A stretch of DNA of 64,000 nucleotides, taken from assembly GCF_900115225.1 (NCBI RefSeq), contig NZ_FOVR01000003.1, positions 436,017-500,016 of the forward strand. The letters run 5' to 3'. The DNA is from Cohaesibacter marisflavi (GTDB taxonomy: Bacteria; Pseudomonadota; Alphaproteobacteria; Rhizobiales; Cohaesibacteraceae). Under the pieces are notes generated by a model that did no database searches, was not told the origin of the DNA, and was given only the letters and a program-made list of their open reading frames with translations. The position numbers and the translations under genes are program-made. Shown piece by piece: positions 10,101 to 18,859 of this stretch (its first letter is position 1; every line of letters begins with the position of its first letter).

Positions 10101-10165
10101 CCTTTCCTCCCATATTTCAAGAGTTGATCAGACCCGAGGCTTGATCCTTCAATCTTACAGATGTT

Positions 10166-10194
10166 ACGTTACCGGTAACGTTATTGCGTGTCAA
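10166..10194 (-). promoter_or_regulatory. Promoter with overlapping LacI-type operator for the GH3/ABC operon
   Basis: On the minus strand TTGACA (10194-10189) is followed after 17 bp by TAACGT (10171-10166). A perfect 16-bp palindrome, ACGTTACC/GGTAACGT (10166-10181), covers the spacer and -10 region, so a bound repressor would block RNA polymerase. The central CG and length fit LacI-family operators. The regulator is probably the divergent LacI-family protein at 10457. Confidence 0.75.
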
Positions 10195-10456
10195 TAAACT
10201 TGAAAAGAGTGCAAAAGCCTGTATGAAGGTCAAACCCTGCGACAAAAAGGCTGTTTTCTGCCGTTGTAGCCTGAAAATAGAGACTACAACCACAAAAAAC
10301 TATACAAAAGTCGAAGAGTGATCTGTCTGCAGGCTTCTGAGAAGCAAGCGGTGTAAGTATAAAGTCGCCTATCGGAGAAGGCTGTTGCGTTACACGATAG
10401 CGTTGTCTCTTGATCAATTTGCCAATTCGGGCTGAACTAGACGGTTACAAGTGAAG

Positions 10457-11464
10457 ATGCCAAAACCCACCCTCGCCGATGTTGCAAAAGTTGCAGGCGT
10501 TTCACGCATGACGGCGTCCCGTGCGCTCAATGACAAGCCGGGTGTTTCTGACAAGACGCGCGAAGATATCCAGCGCATTGCCAGTGAAATGGGCTATGTG
10601 GCCAACCCTCTGGCGCAGAAGCTTTCCAACGGTCGCACACATATCATCGGCGTCGTGGCACAGCTGCACACCTCTTTCACCGGCGAGATGGTTATGGGTA
10701 TAGGCACCACCATTCGCGGGGCGGGCTATGAGATGCTTGTCTATTCCCTGCCGGACAATGACACCCAGCCGCCTTCCAGCGTGGTCAACCTGTTGCAACA
10801 GGTCGCAGACGGCATCATTGTTCTGTTGCCCTATGAAGCCGATTATCTGGAAAAGCTGCGCGAAGCCTCCTTACCGGTGGTTACGGTGGAAACCGTTTTT
10901 GACGAACCCACCTTCCCTGCCGTGATTACCGATGGCTATCAGGGTGGCCGGCAGGCGATGACCCATTTGATCGAGTTGGGTCACAAGCGCATCGGCTTTA
11001 TCACCGGCAATCTCAAACTGCTTTCAGCACGCAGTCGATTAAAAGCCTATCAGGATATGGTCGCCCAGTATAATCTGGATACCGACCCCTCCCTGATCTG
11101 TGAGGGGGACTATATGCAGCTGGGGGGCTATGACGCAGCCAAACAGCTGCTGGCGCTCAAAGAGCGGCCTACTGCGATTTTCGCGTCCAACGACGTCAGC
11201 GCCCTAGGAGCCATGTCTGCCATTCGCGAAGCCGGTCTCTCAGTGCCTGAGGACATTTCCCTTGTCGGCTTTGACGATATTACCCTTTCCGAACAGATGC
11301 ATCCGGCCCTGACAACCGTGCACCAGCCACTGCAACAAATGGGTCGTTCGGCGGTCAACATGCTGATGGCCATGATCGCCGGTCTGGATGTCCCGTTCAA
11401 CCAGATCACGCTGCCAACGGAACTGGTGGTGCGAGACTCCACCAAGAGCCCGAAAAGCGAATAG
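10457..11464 (+). CDS. LacI-family transcriptional repressor of the GH3/ABC operon
   Basis: 335 aa from the ATG at 10457; a GTG two codons earlier (10451) is an alternative and neither has a strong ribosome-binding site. The N-terminal LacI helix-turn-helix is clear (TLADVAKVAGVSRMTASRAL), followed by the hinge and a periplasmic-binding-like sugar sensor domain (IIGVVAQLHTSFTGEM through SLVGFDDITLSEQMHPALTT). It is transcribed divergently from the sugar-binding-protein gene, with a 356-bp intergenic region holding one clear palindromic operator. Loss of DNA binding on sensing the imported sugar would be expected. Confidence 0.9.
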   Translation: MPKPTLADVAKVAGVSRMTASRALNDKPGVSDKTREDIQRIASEMGYVANPLAQKLSNGRTHIIGVVAQLHTSFTGEMVMGIGTTIRGAGYEMLVYSLPDNDTQPPSSVVNLLQQVADGIIVLLPYEADYLEKLREASLPVVTVETVFDEPTFPAVITDGYQGGRQAMTHLIELGHKRIGFITGNLKLLSARSRLKAYQDMVAQYNLDTDPSLICEGDYMQLGGYDAAKQLLALKERPTAIFASNDVSALGAMSAIREAGLSVPEDISLVGFDDITLSEQMHPALTTVHQPLQQMGRSAVNMLMAMIAGLDVPFNQITLPTELVVRDSTKSPKSE

Positions 11465-11551
11465 ACGCGTGCGCTACCATGCCCCAGCGCACCTCGCCCG
11501 CCTAACCCAATTTGCCCTCAGAAATCGACAGCCTAGCAACAGGATTTCACG

Positions 11552-12334
11552 ATGGACTTTCCCAGTACAGCAACCCCAACACACCGCGCCTTTATCCGGC
11601 AGGCGATAGAAACGCTCAGCGCTGATGCACGCATCGTTGGCCTGGCCTGCTCCGGCTCCTACAGCGAAGATGCCCTTGATGCATACAGCGATCTCGATTT
11701 TGTGGTTGCCATCGCTCCTGATTGCTATACCGCCGTTGAGAATGAACGGCTGGAGATTGTCGCCCGTCTAGGGGATCTCCTCTCCGCTTTCACAGGGGAG
11801 CATGTGGGCGAGCCAAGGCTGGTCATCGCGCTTTTTGGGCCGGACGGCCTGCATGTGGATTTCAAATTCGTCAAAGTTGCAGATGCCAGCAATCGTGTGG
11901 ACGAACCAACGGTCCTATGGGAAAGAGACAACCAGCTTTCCGACGCGCTCAAAAAGGGCGTTGGCGCCTATCCACGGCTTGATGAACAATGGGTCGAAGA
12001 CCGATTCTGGACATGGATTCATTACTGCGCTGGCAAAATAGGCCGCGGCGAATATTTCGAGGCAACGGATTTTCTAGGCTTTCTGAGAGGGCAGGTTTTG
12101 GGACCACTGGCGTTGCAGCAGGCCGGTTTTGAAGCCAGAGGTGTCAGAAAAATCGAGCTTCTGCTGCCTGATTTTGCAGACCGGCTCCGTGAGACGGTAG
12201 CCCAACCGGAAAAAGTGCCACTACTGTCCGCCACCGAACATGCCATCGTGCTTTACAAAGCCATAAGAAGCCCGGATGTGACGGCCCGCAAGAGAGCCGA
12301 GCAAGTTGCTCTCAAGGCGCTGCGAACCATCTAA
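11552..12334 (+). CDS. Nucleotidyltransferase-fold protein
   Basis: 260 aa. The N-terminal part carries the nucleotidyltransferase signature GS-x9-DxD (CSGSYSEDALDAYSDLDF, about residues 34-51) that binds Mg-NTP in the polymerase-beta superfamily. The C-terminal half is helical and resembles that of aminoglycoside adenylyltransferase-like proteins. The reaction cannot be named: antibiotic adenylylation is one option, an unknown small-molecule transfer another. It has its own spacing (88 bp after lacI) and no obvious operon partner. The last ~35 bp of the gene and the following ~20 bp recur in degenerate form at 22143-22212. Confidence 0.75.
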   Translation: MDFPSTATPTHRAFIRQAIETLSADARIVGLACSGSYSEDALDAYSDLDFVVAIAPDCYTAVENERLEIVARLGDLLSAFTGEHVGEPRLVIALFGPDGLHVDFKFVKVADASNRVDEPTVLWERDNQLSDALKKGVGAYPRLDEQWVEDRFWTWIHYCAGKIGRGEYFEATDFLGFLRGQVLGPLALQQAGFEARGVRKIELLLPDFADRLRETVAQPEKVPLLSATEHAIVLYKAIRSPDVTARKRAEQVALKALRTI

Positions 12335-12480
12335 TCCGGTTCGGAGTGGCTTTATTATCCTTTTTCTGTCTTGAGCAACACCTATGCGACGCGCTCTGAG
12401 CGCGATTTGCGTTTCAAACCTCAAAACAAACAAAATCACATATACATTCTAGGTTCTCTGAAGACATTCCGGATATTCAA

Positions 12481-13098
12481 ATGCGCCAAATCCTTAAGCT
12501 TTCCATCAAACCTGCATCCATGGTGCTATCCTTGGCGACCATCGTAGCTTCAGTCTGGGTTGCCTATGACGCAACTGGAAGCCTGTTTAGCACAGTCAGG
12601 GTTTCTGCACTCAGGGGCTATGGCGCGACAACTTTTGCAGATATTGCAAATCTTGAACTATGGCGATTGATTACTGCCCAGCTCATTCATGTTAAACAAG
12701 GCCATATGCTCTATAATGCGGTTTGTCTTTTGCTTGTTGGCAGTCTGGTTGAGAGCAAGTTAGGCTCACTGCGGACACTCGCTATTTGGCTATTTGCAGG
12801 AGGACTGGCCACATATGTCAGCCCGATTGGGATAAAGGCGCCCTGGGACGCGGGAACCGGAGCCTCTCAAGCCGTCTTTGCGTTGGCTGCTGTTGCTCTC
12901 GTTTTGATCTTTCAGCGCAACGTCAATCGGATGCGCGGGGCTGTTTTGGTCGCCTTTTCGTTGGTTCCCGGATTGGCGCTTGATTTCATGACCGCGGGTT
13001 ACCCTAAGCCCGGGCATGCGGTGGCGCTTTTTCTGGGTGGTCTGTTGGGCTTGATTTTTCATGTCCGCACATGCCCAGAGGATCGAGAGCCGAGATAA
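12481..13098 (+). CDS. Rhomboid-family intramembrane protein (possible serine protease)
   Basis: 205 aa with about six membrane spans. Rhomboid hallmarks are present: HVKQGHMLYN (His70, His75, Asn79), the GxS serine motif as GTGASQAVFAL (Ser129) and the catalytic His in GHAVALFLGGLLG (His179). The residue after the serine is Gln instead of the usual Gly (GxSG becomes GASQ), so activity may be altered. Its length matches the compact rhombosortase/GlpG-like core. Rhombosortases cut C-terminal tails of exported proteins; no such substrate is visible nearby. The gene has no same-strand operon partner. Confidence 0.75.
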   Translation: MRQILKLSIKPASMVLSLATIVASVWVAYDATGSLFSTVRVSALRGYGATTFADIANLELWRLITAQLIHVKQGHMLYNAVCLLLVGSLVESKLGSLRTLAIWLFAGGLATYVSPIGIKAPWDAGTGASQAVFALAAVALVLIFQRNVNRMRGAVLVAFSLVPGLALDFMTAGYPKPGHAVALFLGGLLGLIFHVRTCPEDREPR

Positions 13099-13342
13099 AA
13101 CTCCAAGAGACAACGCACATTGTCTCAAGGCGTCAATCATCTCTGCGAGCAATTCGATAGGAGACGCAGCCTGAATGGCCACGCTCTTTGCTGCAGATGC
13201 GCCGAGAGGCGATCCCTTTATTAAACCAGCATACCATTCCAATTATTGATACAATATCATCATATTTAATCACTTATTCTCATTATTAACTCGTGCTATC
13301 ATGTCGAGAAATTTTAGACACAATGACACTGCTTGCAGATCG

Positions 13343-13352
13343 CCCCCCCCCC
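13343..13352 (+). repeat. Poly-C tract (10 C) at the start of the LysR gene
   Basis: Ten consecutive C lie between an upstream ATG (13323) and the LysR coding region. With nine C the ATG would be in frame with the regulator; with ten it runs into a TAG after 15 codons. Confidence 0.85.
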
Positions 13353-13383
13353 AAGCAGTCGACACGATAGGACATCGCACGCC

Positions 13384-14295
13384 TTGATTACCTTCAAGCA
13401 GCTGGAAGCAATCTATTGGATCGCTGAACTTGGAAGCTTTGCCGCTGCGGCGGACAAGTTGAACACCACGCAGTCTGCTGTCTCGAAACGGGTTCAGGAT
13501 TTCGAGCTGCTTTTCAATGTGGCGATTTTTGACCGGAGCAAGCGGTCTGCACGCCTCACCGAAAAGGGGGCCGAAGCGCTGGATTATGCCAGAGGGTTGC
13601 TGGAAGGGCGAGACACGTTCATAGAACGGATCAGCTCGCAGGATGTTCTCATCCGCCAATTTCGTCTTGGCGTAACCGAATTGACGGCAATGACCTGGTT
13701 GCCCAATCTGGTCAAGAGCATCAAGGCAGACTATTCCGGCATCAACATCGAGCCTGTTGTCGAATCCAGTTCAGCTCTGTTTGACAGACTTATGGAAGAC
13801 ACGATCGACATGATCGTCATTCCCGATGTCTTCAACGATTCCCGATGCGTTTCAGAGCCTCTGGGGCTGGTTGAAAATGCATGGATGTGCTCTCCCGATC
13901 TGGATGACTCCGACACCCCTCTCTCTTTGTCGGATCTGGCCAATTTCACGATGCTCGTCCAGGGCAACAAATCCGGAACCGGGCTTGTTTATGGCAGGTG
14001 GCTCTCAAGTCAGGGTATCACACCCTCCAAGACCATCAACTGCGAAAGCCTGTTGGCACAAATCGGCTTCACGATGTCCGGTCTGGGGGTGAGTTATCTA
14101 CCGATCGCTGCTGTGCGCTCTCTCATTCAGGCTGGAAGTCTGAGGCGCTTGGTCATGCAATCGCAGATGCCACATGTACGCTATGCCCTGCTCTATCGGC
14201 ATGACCGTCTGTCGCAATTCAAACTGCGAGTTGTGGAGTTGGCACAGGCCCATTGCGATTTCACTGTCTCGCCGATCTATGGCGCAACGATCTGA
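13384..14295 (+). CDS. LysR-family regulator, probably of the TRAP/pxp cluster
   Basis: 303 aa from the TTG at 13384. The frame is open upstream to 13333 and, if the poly-C tract were one base shorter, to an ATG at 13323. The winged helix-turn-helix begins right away (ITFKQLEAIYWIAELGSFAA... TTQSAVSKRVQDFE), followed by a LysR effector domain of normal length. It converges on the TRAP permease gene with a shared terminator at 14322-14355. Its likely target is the divergent promoter region 17281-17617, a common arrangement that remains inference here. Confidence 0.85.
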   Translation: MITFKQLEAIYWIAELGSFAAAADKLNTTQSAVSKRVQDFELLFNVAIFDRSKRSARLTEKGAEALDYARGLLEGRDTFIERISSQDVLIRQFRLGVTELTAMTWLPNLVKSIKADYSGINIEPVVESSSALFDRLMEDTIDMIVIPDVFNDSRCVSEPLGLVENAWMCSPDLDDSDTPLSLSDLANFTMLVQGNKSGTGLVYGRWLSSQGITPSKTINCESLLAQIGFTMSGLGVSYLPIAAVRSLIQAGSLRRLVMQSQMPHVRYALLYRHDRLSQFKLRVVELAQAHCDFTVSPIYGATI

Positions 14296-14321
14296 GCTGC
14301 CTATAGCCATTTATTCAAAAC

Positions 14322-14355
14322 AAAAGGGTGAGCCGACAATCGGCCCACCCTTTTT
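14322..14355. terminator. Bidirectional terminator between lysR and TRAP permease
   Basis: AAAAGGGTG-A-GCCGA / TCGGC-C-CACCCTTTT stem with one mismatch and a 3-nt loop, and T runs on both strands. It lies between convergent stops at 14295 and 14393. Confidence 0.85.
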
Positions 14356-14392
14356 GCATTGCTTACCCATTTTGGATTGTTCAGCGCCTTCT

Positions 14393-15697
14393 TCAGGCCA
14401 TCACCAGATTGGGCAGGAAGCTGATAATTTGCGGGAATAGGGCCAGCAGCAAAACAAAAGCCATCATGATCAGGAAGAATGGCAATGCCGCTTTCACCAC
14501 TTCACCAAGTGGCTTTTTGGTGATGCCTTGCAACACGAACAGGTTCATGCCTACAGGTGGAGAGATCTGGGCCAGTTCCACCATGATCACAAGGAAAATA
14601 CCAAACCAGATCTTGTCATAGCCTGCTGACTGCACCAGAGGGAGCACGATTGGAATGGTCATGACGATCATGGACATCCCTTCAAGGAAGGTTCCAAGGA
14701 TCATGTAGATGACGATCAGCAGCAGGATCAAGGCAAATGGAGCAAGATCCATCTGTGTCACGATACGTGAAATCGTGGTGGGAATCGCCAGAAAGCCCAT
14801 AGCTACAGAGAGGAAGGAAGCCGCTGCGACGATCAACCCCAACATGGAGACCGTGCGAGAGGTGCCAATTGCTGCATCCTTGAGGTTGGCAATGGTCAGG
14901 GAGCGCTCAAATGCCATGATAACGACGGTTGCTACCACAGCAAAAGCTGCCGCTTCTGTCGGGCTGGCAAGGCCGCCATACATGGAGCCAAGAACAGCCG
15001 CGATCAGCAAAAGAAAGGGCAACAACAGCGGAAGCTGCTTGAAACGCGCACGCCACAAGTCCGGCTTGCTCATTGGCTCAGCCTTGCCAACCATGCCCGG
15101 ATTCAACTTGGTGACGATTGCAACATAGCCCATGAACGCAACACAGAGAAAGATGCCGGGAATGATGCCTGCAGCAAACAGCTTGAGCACCGATGTGCGC
15201 GACAGCACGCCATAAATAATCATGACGATGGACGGCGGAATGAGAAATCCGAGCGTACCGGCTCCGGCCAGTGTGCCGATAGTCATGCGTTCATCATAAC
15301 CACGCTGGCGCAATTCGCCGACGGTGATCCGGCCGATGGAGCTGGTAGTGGCAGCAGAGGAGCCCGAAATCAGCGCAAACAGGGCACAGCCGATAATGTT
15401 GGTATGCAACAGGCCACCGGGCAGATTGCGCAACCAGGGTTCGAGAGCACCAAAAACGCCATCGATAAACTTGGAGCGATAGATTAGCTCGGCCATCAGA
15501 ATGAAGAGAGGCAGGGCCAGCAATTCAGCCGAGGACAGGCCGTTCCAGATGGATTGAGAAAAGAGCTTGTCAACGGGCACATTGCGGAAGACCTCAAGGC
15601 TAATCAGGCCGATTCCGGCAAGACCAAGGCCAATCCAGACGCCAGACCCCAGAATAACAACAAGCAGAACGAGAGGGAGAATAACAGAAGCGGGCAT
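14393..15697 (-). CDS. dctM: TRAP transporter large permease, DctM family
   Basis: 434 aa with about 12 membrane spans and typical DctM motifs (FILMAELIYRS, LISGSSAATTSSIGRITVGELRQRGY, GTLGFLIPPSIVMIIYGVLS). It couples Na+ or H+ flow to import of the acid captured by the binding protein. I chose the ATG at 15697, 7 bp after the small-permease stop and preceded by GAAGAG; the frame extends to 15772, but that part overlaps dctQ. Confidence 0.93.
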   Translation of the reverse strand: MPASVILPLVLLVVILGSGVWIGLGLAGIGLISLEVFRNVPVDKLFSQSIWNGLSSAELLALPLFILMAELIYRSKFIDGVFGALEPWLRNLPGGLLHTNIIGCALFALISGSSAATTSSIGRITVGELRQRGYDERMTIGTLAGAGTLGFLIPPSIVMIIYGVLSRTSVLKLFAAGIIPGIFLCVAFMGYVAIVTKLNPGMVGKAEPMSKPDLWRARFKQLPLLLPFLLLIAAVLGSMYGGLASPTEAAAFAVVATVVIMAFERSLTIANLKDAAIGTSRTVSMLGLIVAAASFLSVAMGFLAIPTTISRIVTQMDLAPFALILLLIVIYMILGTFLEGMSMIVMTIPIVLPLVQSAGYDKIWFGIFLVIMVELAQISPPVGMNLFVLQGITKKPLGEVVKAALPFFLIMMAFVLLLALFPQIISFLPNLVMA

Positions 15698-15704
15698 GGG
15701 CTCT

Positions 15705-16223
15705 TCAATCCATAATCGGGGCTGGGGCGTCTTCGCCTGTCGTATCAAGATCAGGCGCTTCGCCAAGGACAAGCCGCAGGGCGCGCAGGAGAATCTGCAG
15801 CGTCATCATGGAGGCTCCGAAGGCGATGATCGTGGCGGGGATTGCAAGCGGGGTATCAGTCACTGAACCGCTCGTCCGGCCGCTGGCATAATAGCTCCAT
15901 GCCAGTTTGATGAGAGCACTGCTCATATAGGCTGAGATGGCAAGGCCGAACAATGTTGCAACCCATTCCCCCAATCGCGGCAACTTGCCCAGCAACAGGG
16001 TAACGCGGATATGCCCTCCGGTGCGCAAGGTCCAGCCAGCGCCCAGAAAGACTGCCGCCATATGGGCAAAGACGCTCACTTCCCAGACATAGTGCAAGCT
16101 GATGTCTGCAAATTTACGCAGAAAGATTTCGGCAACGATCAGCAGGGCCATGCATCCGAGCATAATGCCGGACAAAAGCGAAAGCCCCATGGAAAACCGA
16201 TCTATGGCTCTCAAGATTTTCAC
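15705..16223 (-). CDS. dctQ: TRAP transporter small permease, DctQ family
   Basis: 172 aa, four membrane spans, with the DctQ motif region VWEVSVFAHMAAVFLGAGWTLRTGGHIRV. A GTG start at 16223 with GGGAG 6 nt upstream gives the usual DctQ length; the open frame runs to 16358 but would cross the hairpin at 16258-16289. It partners the DctM gene directly downstream. Confidence 0.88.
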   Translation of the reverse strand: MKILRAIDRFSMGLSLLSGIMLGCMALLIVAEIFLRKFADISLHYVWEVSVFAHMAAVFLGAGWTLRTGGHIRVTLLLGKLPRLGEWVATLFGLAISAYMSSALIKLAWSYYASGRTSGSVTDTPLAIPATIIAFGASMMTLQILLRALRLVLGEAPDLDTTGEDAPAPIMD

Positions 16224-16257
16224 AATGCTACTCCCGGTGTGAGAGTGTTTTATAAGG

Positions 16258-16289
16258 ATTGAGGCGAATGACAGAGCACTCGCCTCAAT
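16258..16289 (-). other. Intercistronic stem-loop after dctP
   Basis: A perfect 10-bp inverted repeat ATTGAGGCGA (16258-16267) / TCGCCTCAAT (16280-16289) lies between the dctP stop and the dctQ start, without a T run. It probably acts as a processing or stability element that favours dctP mRNA. Confidence 0.7.
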
Positions 16290-16314
16290 TGGCTGGTTTA
16301 TTGTTGCCGGGCTT

Positions 16315-17280
16315 TTATTTAGCTTTGAAACCTTCGACAACGTCCTTGGCTTTTGCACCCATCTTTTCGATTGCAGCGGCGCGCAGTGGTTCTGCCCGTT
16401 CGGTCAGGATTGCACGCAACTCATCAGAGATCGGAGCAAGGGTCATGCCCTGTTCTGCGAGGATTTTCATGTTTTTAGTGTCTTCATCCTGCGCAGACTG
16501 CCAAAGAGCTGGCTGCATTTCGTTTGCGATGGATGTCAGAGCCTTCTGGTCTTCATCGCTCAACCCGTTCCAGCTGTCCATGTTTACCGTCATGGCATTC
16601 ATGTTCCAGGTCTGGCGTGTCGGGAAGCCATAGTCCAGGAATTCCCAGAAGGAACCGTCTACAGCAGACGGAGACGAGGTTGCCACAGCGTTGATGGTGC
16701 CTGCTGCGAGAGACGGAATAACTTCCCCCCAAGGCAGCTGAACCGGAGTCATGTCAGCGGAGGCGAACACGTCGGTGGAAGAGCGGTCATAAGAGCGGAT
16801 CTTCATATCCTTGATGGATGCCAGATCGGTCACTTCGCTTTTGGTCCAGATCTGCTGCTGTGGCCAAGGAATGGTGTAGAGCAGTTTTTGGTTGTTTTTC
16901 GCAAAGATGTCTTCCAGGTCGGCGCGGAAATATTTCTCAAAAGCCTGCAATTCTTCAAACGAAGACAGGAAGTAAGGCAGAGACGTCAGGCCGAGCATTG
17001 GCTCATCACCGATCTGCTGGTTCATCAGCATGTCGCCGATCGGCACAAGGCCATCGCGCACAGCACCCAGCATTTCCGGGCCCTTGAAGCCAAGGGAGCC
17101 ACCGGTGTGCAAGGTGATGTCGACGCGCCCTTCGGTTTCTTCGCGAACGCGGTCTGCGAAGGACTGAGCGCCTACGCTGATATAGTTGTCGGCAGGCCAT
17201 GCCAGAGGCAGATCCCAATTGTCTGCCAGAGCGGGAGAAGTGGCCAGGAGCAAAAATGCCAAACTACTGCGGGTAATCAT
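16315..17280 (-). CDS. dctP: TRAP transporter substrate-binding protein, DctP family
   Basis: 321 aa with a Sec signal peptide (cleavage after SPALA near residue 19). The DctP fold is seen in VRDGLVPIGDMLMNQ and in the ligand-clamping arginine of DMKIRSYDRSS, which normally binds a carboxylate. The region usually reading RxPxN is SYDRSS here, so it belongs to a divergent DctP branch and the ligand may not be a C4-dicarboxylate. It is divergent from the aminotransferase-pxp operon, which suggests co-regulation and a ligand containing a carboxylate and a lactam or amino group. Confidence 0.92.
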   Translation of the reverse strand: MITRSSLAFLLLATSPALADNWDLPLAWPADNYISVGAQSFADRVREETEGRVDITLHTGGSLGFKGPEMLGAVRDGLVPIGDMLMNQQIGDEPMLGLTSLPYFLSSFEELQAFEKYFRADLEDIFAKNNQKLLYTIPWPQQQIWTKSEVTDLASIKDMKIRSYDRSSTDVFASADMTPVQLPWGEVIPSLAAGTINAVATSSPSAVDGSFWEFLDYGFPTRQTWNMNAMTVNMDSWNGLSDEDQKALTSIANEMQPALWQSAQDEDTKNMKILAEQGMTLAPISDELRAILTERAEPLRAAAIEKMGAKAKDVVEGFKAK

Positions 17281-17617
17281 AGGAGTGTCTCCTCAGGTGC
17301 TGGTGTTATTTTGACTTGATCACATACTTGCCACATTGAGCAACAAAAGAAAGCGAATTAAATTCGGCTCTTCTCATGAGAAAAAGGAATTGATAGTGAG
17401 AAAATTACTGATCTATCACTTTTCTACTGAAGCGAGAACAACAACGACATAGACAACGCAATCCATAAGTCTTTCCACATCCTACCTTTTTAAACAACAG
17501 ATCCGCAATTCTCCTATGCATTCCCAAAATTGATCCTTTCGAATAATTTTAATTCGCTTTTTTTGCTGAGACTTGCCGCCTACCTTCTTGGCAAATTTGT
17601 CTAAGAGGTCTAATCGC
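17281..17617. promoter_or_regulatory. Divergent control region between dctP and the aminotransferase operon
   Basis: No gene in 337 bp. It holds a perfect 12-bp palindrome TTCTCATGAGAA (17371-17382), a plausible LysR or other dimeric-regulator site, and AT-rich sequence between 17400 and 17560. AGAGG lies about 8 nt before the aminotransferase ATG. Confidence 0.45.
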
Positions 17618-18859
17618 ATGTCGATCACAATTTCGCAAAAAGTTCGCAAGCTGCGACCTTCCGCGAGCATTGCTGCCAAACAAAAAGTGGATGAGCTGCG
17701 CGCTCAGGGTGTCGAAATTCTGGACTTTTGCCTTGGCGAACCAGACTTTGACACGCCCGCACATATTATCGAAGCAGCTCATCAGTCGATGCTGTCTGGA
17801 GACACCCACTATACGGGGTCGCAAGGAACTCCGGCACTGCGGCAAGCTATTGCCGACAAGCTCAAGCGGGACAATGGTATCAACGTTCCGGCGAGCCAAA
17901 TTGTGGTGGCAAATGGCGCAAAACAGCTGATTTTCGACATTTTTTCTGCCACTCTTGATCCAGGCGACGAGGTGATTATCCCTGCGCCCTACTGGGTGAG
18001 CTATCCGGACATTGTTTCTCTTAACGGTGGTGAGCCGAAGATCGTCGCTTGTGGCCCGGAAACGGGTTTCAAGCTGACGCCGGATATGCTCGAGGGACTG
18101 ATTACCAGCCGCACCCGCTGGTTGATCATCAACTCGCCGTCAAACCCGACCGGTGCCGTTTATACCCGCGAGGAATGGCTCGACTTGATCGAGGTGCTCA
18201 AAAAGCATCCGCAGGTCGGCATAATGACTGACGAAATCTATGAGCATATCGCTTTCGAGGGCGTAAAAAACCATTCCCCGATGGCAGTTGATCCTTCGGT
18301 CGCTGACCGTTGCGTCATTGTGAATGGTATGTCCAAGGCCTATGCCATGACTGGATGGCGCATAGGCTACGCCGTCTGCCCGCCTGAACTGGTCAAGGCA
18401 GTCGTCAAGCTGCTTGGACAGAGCACCACTTGCGCTTGCTCCTTCTCTCAATCGGCAGCAACGGTCGCGCTAAACGCCGATCAATCCTGTGTTGACGATA
18501 TGGTGGTGCTCTATACAAAGCGACGCGCAGCCATTGTCGATGGCCTCAACGCAGTCCCCGGCATCCGCTGCAAGGCACCGGATGCAGCTTTCTATGTGTT
18601 CCCGGATGTTCGCGCCCTTCTGGGCAGCAAGACGGCTGCCGGAGAACGGATTGAAACAGATCTGGACCTGGTCAACTACCTTCTTGAAGAGGCCCATGTC
18701 GCCCTCATGGACGGCACATCCTATGGCCTTCCCGGCTTCCTGCGTCTCAGCTTCGCGGCCTCAGAAAAGGTCATCGCCGAGGGCATGACTGCCATTTCCA
18801 AGGCCGTGTCAAAACTACAGTTGGCTGACAACCCGACAAATCAGGAGGCGGCCCAATGA
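17618..18859 (+). CDS. Class I pyridoxal-phosphate aminotransferase (aspartate aminotransferase-like)
   Basis: 413 aa. PLP-binding features are visible: SPSNPTGAVY (N176), DEIYEH (D205, Y208) and the Schiff-base lysine K240 in GMSKAYAMTGWRIGY; the substrate-carboxylate Arg is in PGFLRLSF. It resembles the alphaproteobacterial I-gamma aspartate/glutamate aminotransferases. First gene of a five-gene operon that overlaps the RraA-like gene by 4 bp (ATGA). In this setting it probably removes the amino group from a glutamate analogue released by PxpABC, producing a 2-oxo acid for the RraA-like enzyme. A housekeeping aspartate transaminase is less likely given the operon. Confidence 0.9.
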   Translation: MSITISQKVRKLRPSASIAAKQKVDELRAQGVEILDFCLGEPDFDTPAHIIEAAHQSMLSGDTHYTGSQGTPALRQAIADKLKRDNGINVPASQIVVANGAKQLIFDIFSATLDPGDEVIIPAPYWVSYPDIVSLNGGEPKIVACGPETGFKLTPDMLEGLITSRTRWLIINSPSNPTGAVYTREEWLDLIEVLKKHPQVGIMTDEIYEHIAFEGVKNHSPMAVDPSVADRCVIVNGMSKAYAMTGWRIGYAVCPPELVKAVVKLLGQSTTCACSFSQSAATVALNADQSCVDDMVVLYTKRRAAIVDGLNAVPGIRCKAPDAAFYVFPDVRALLGSKTAAGERIETDLDLVNYLLEEAHVALMDGTSYGLPGFLRLSFAASEKVIAEGMTAISKAVSKLQLADNPTNQEAAQ

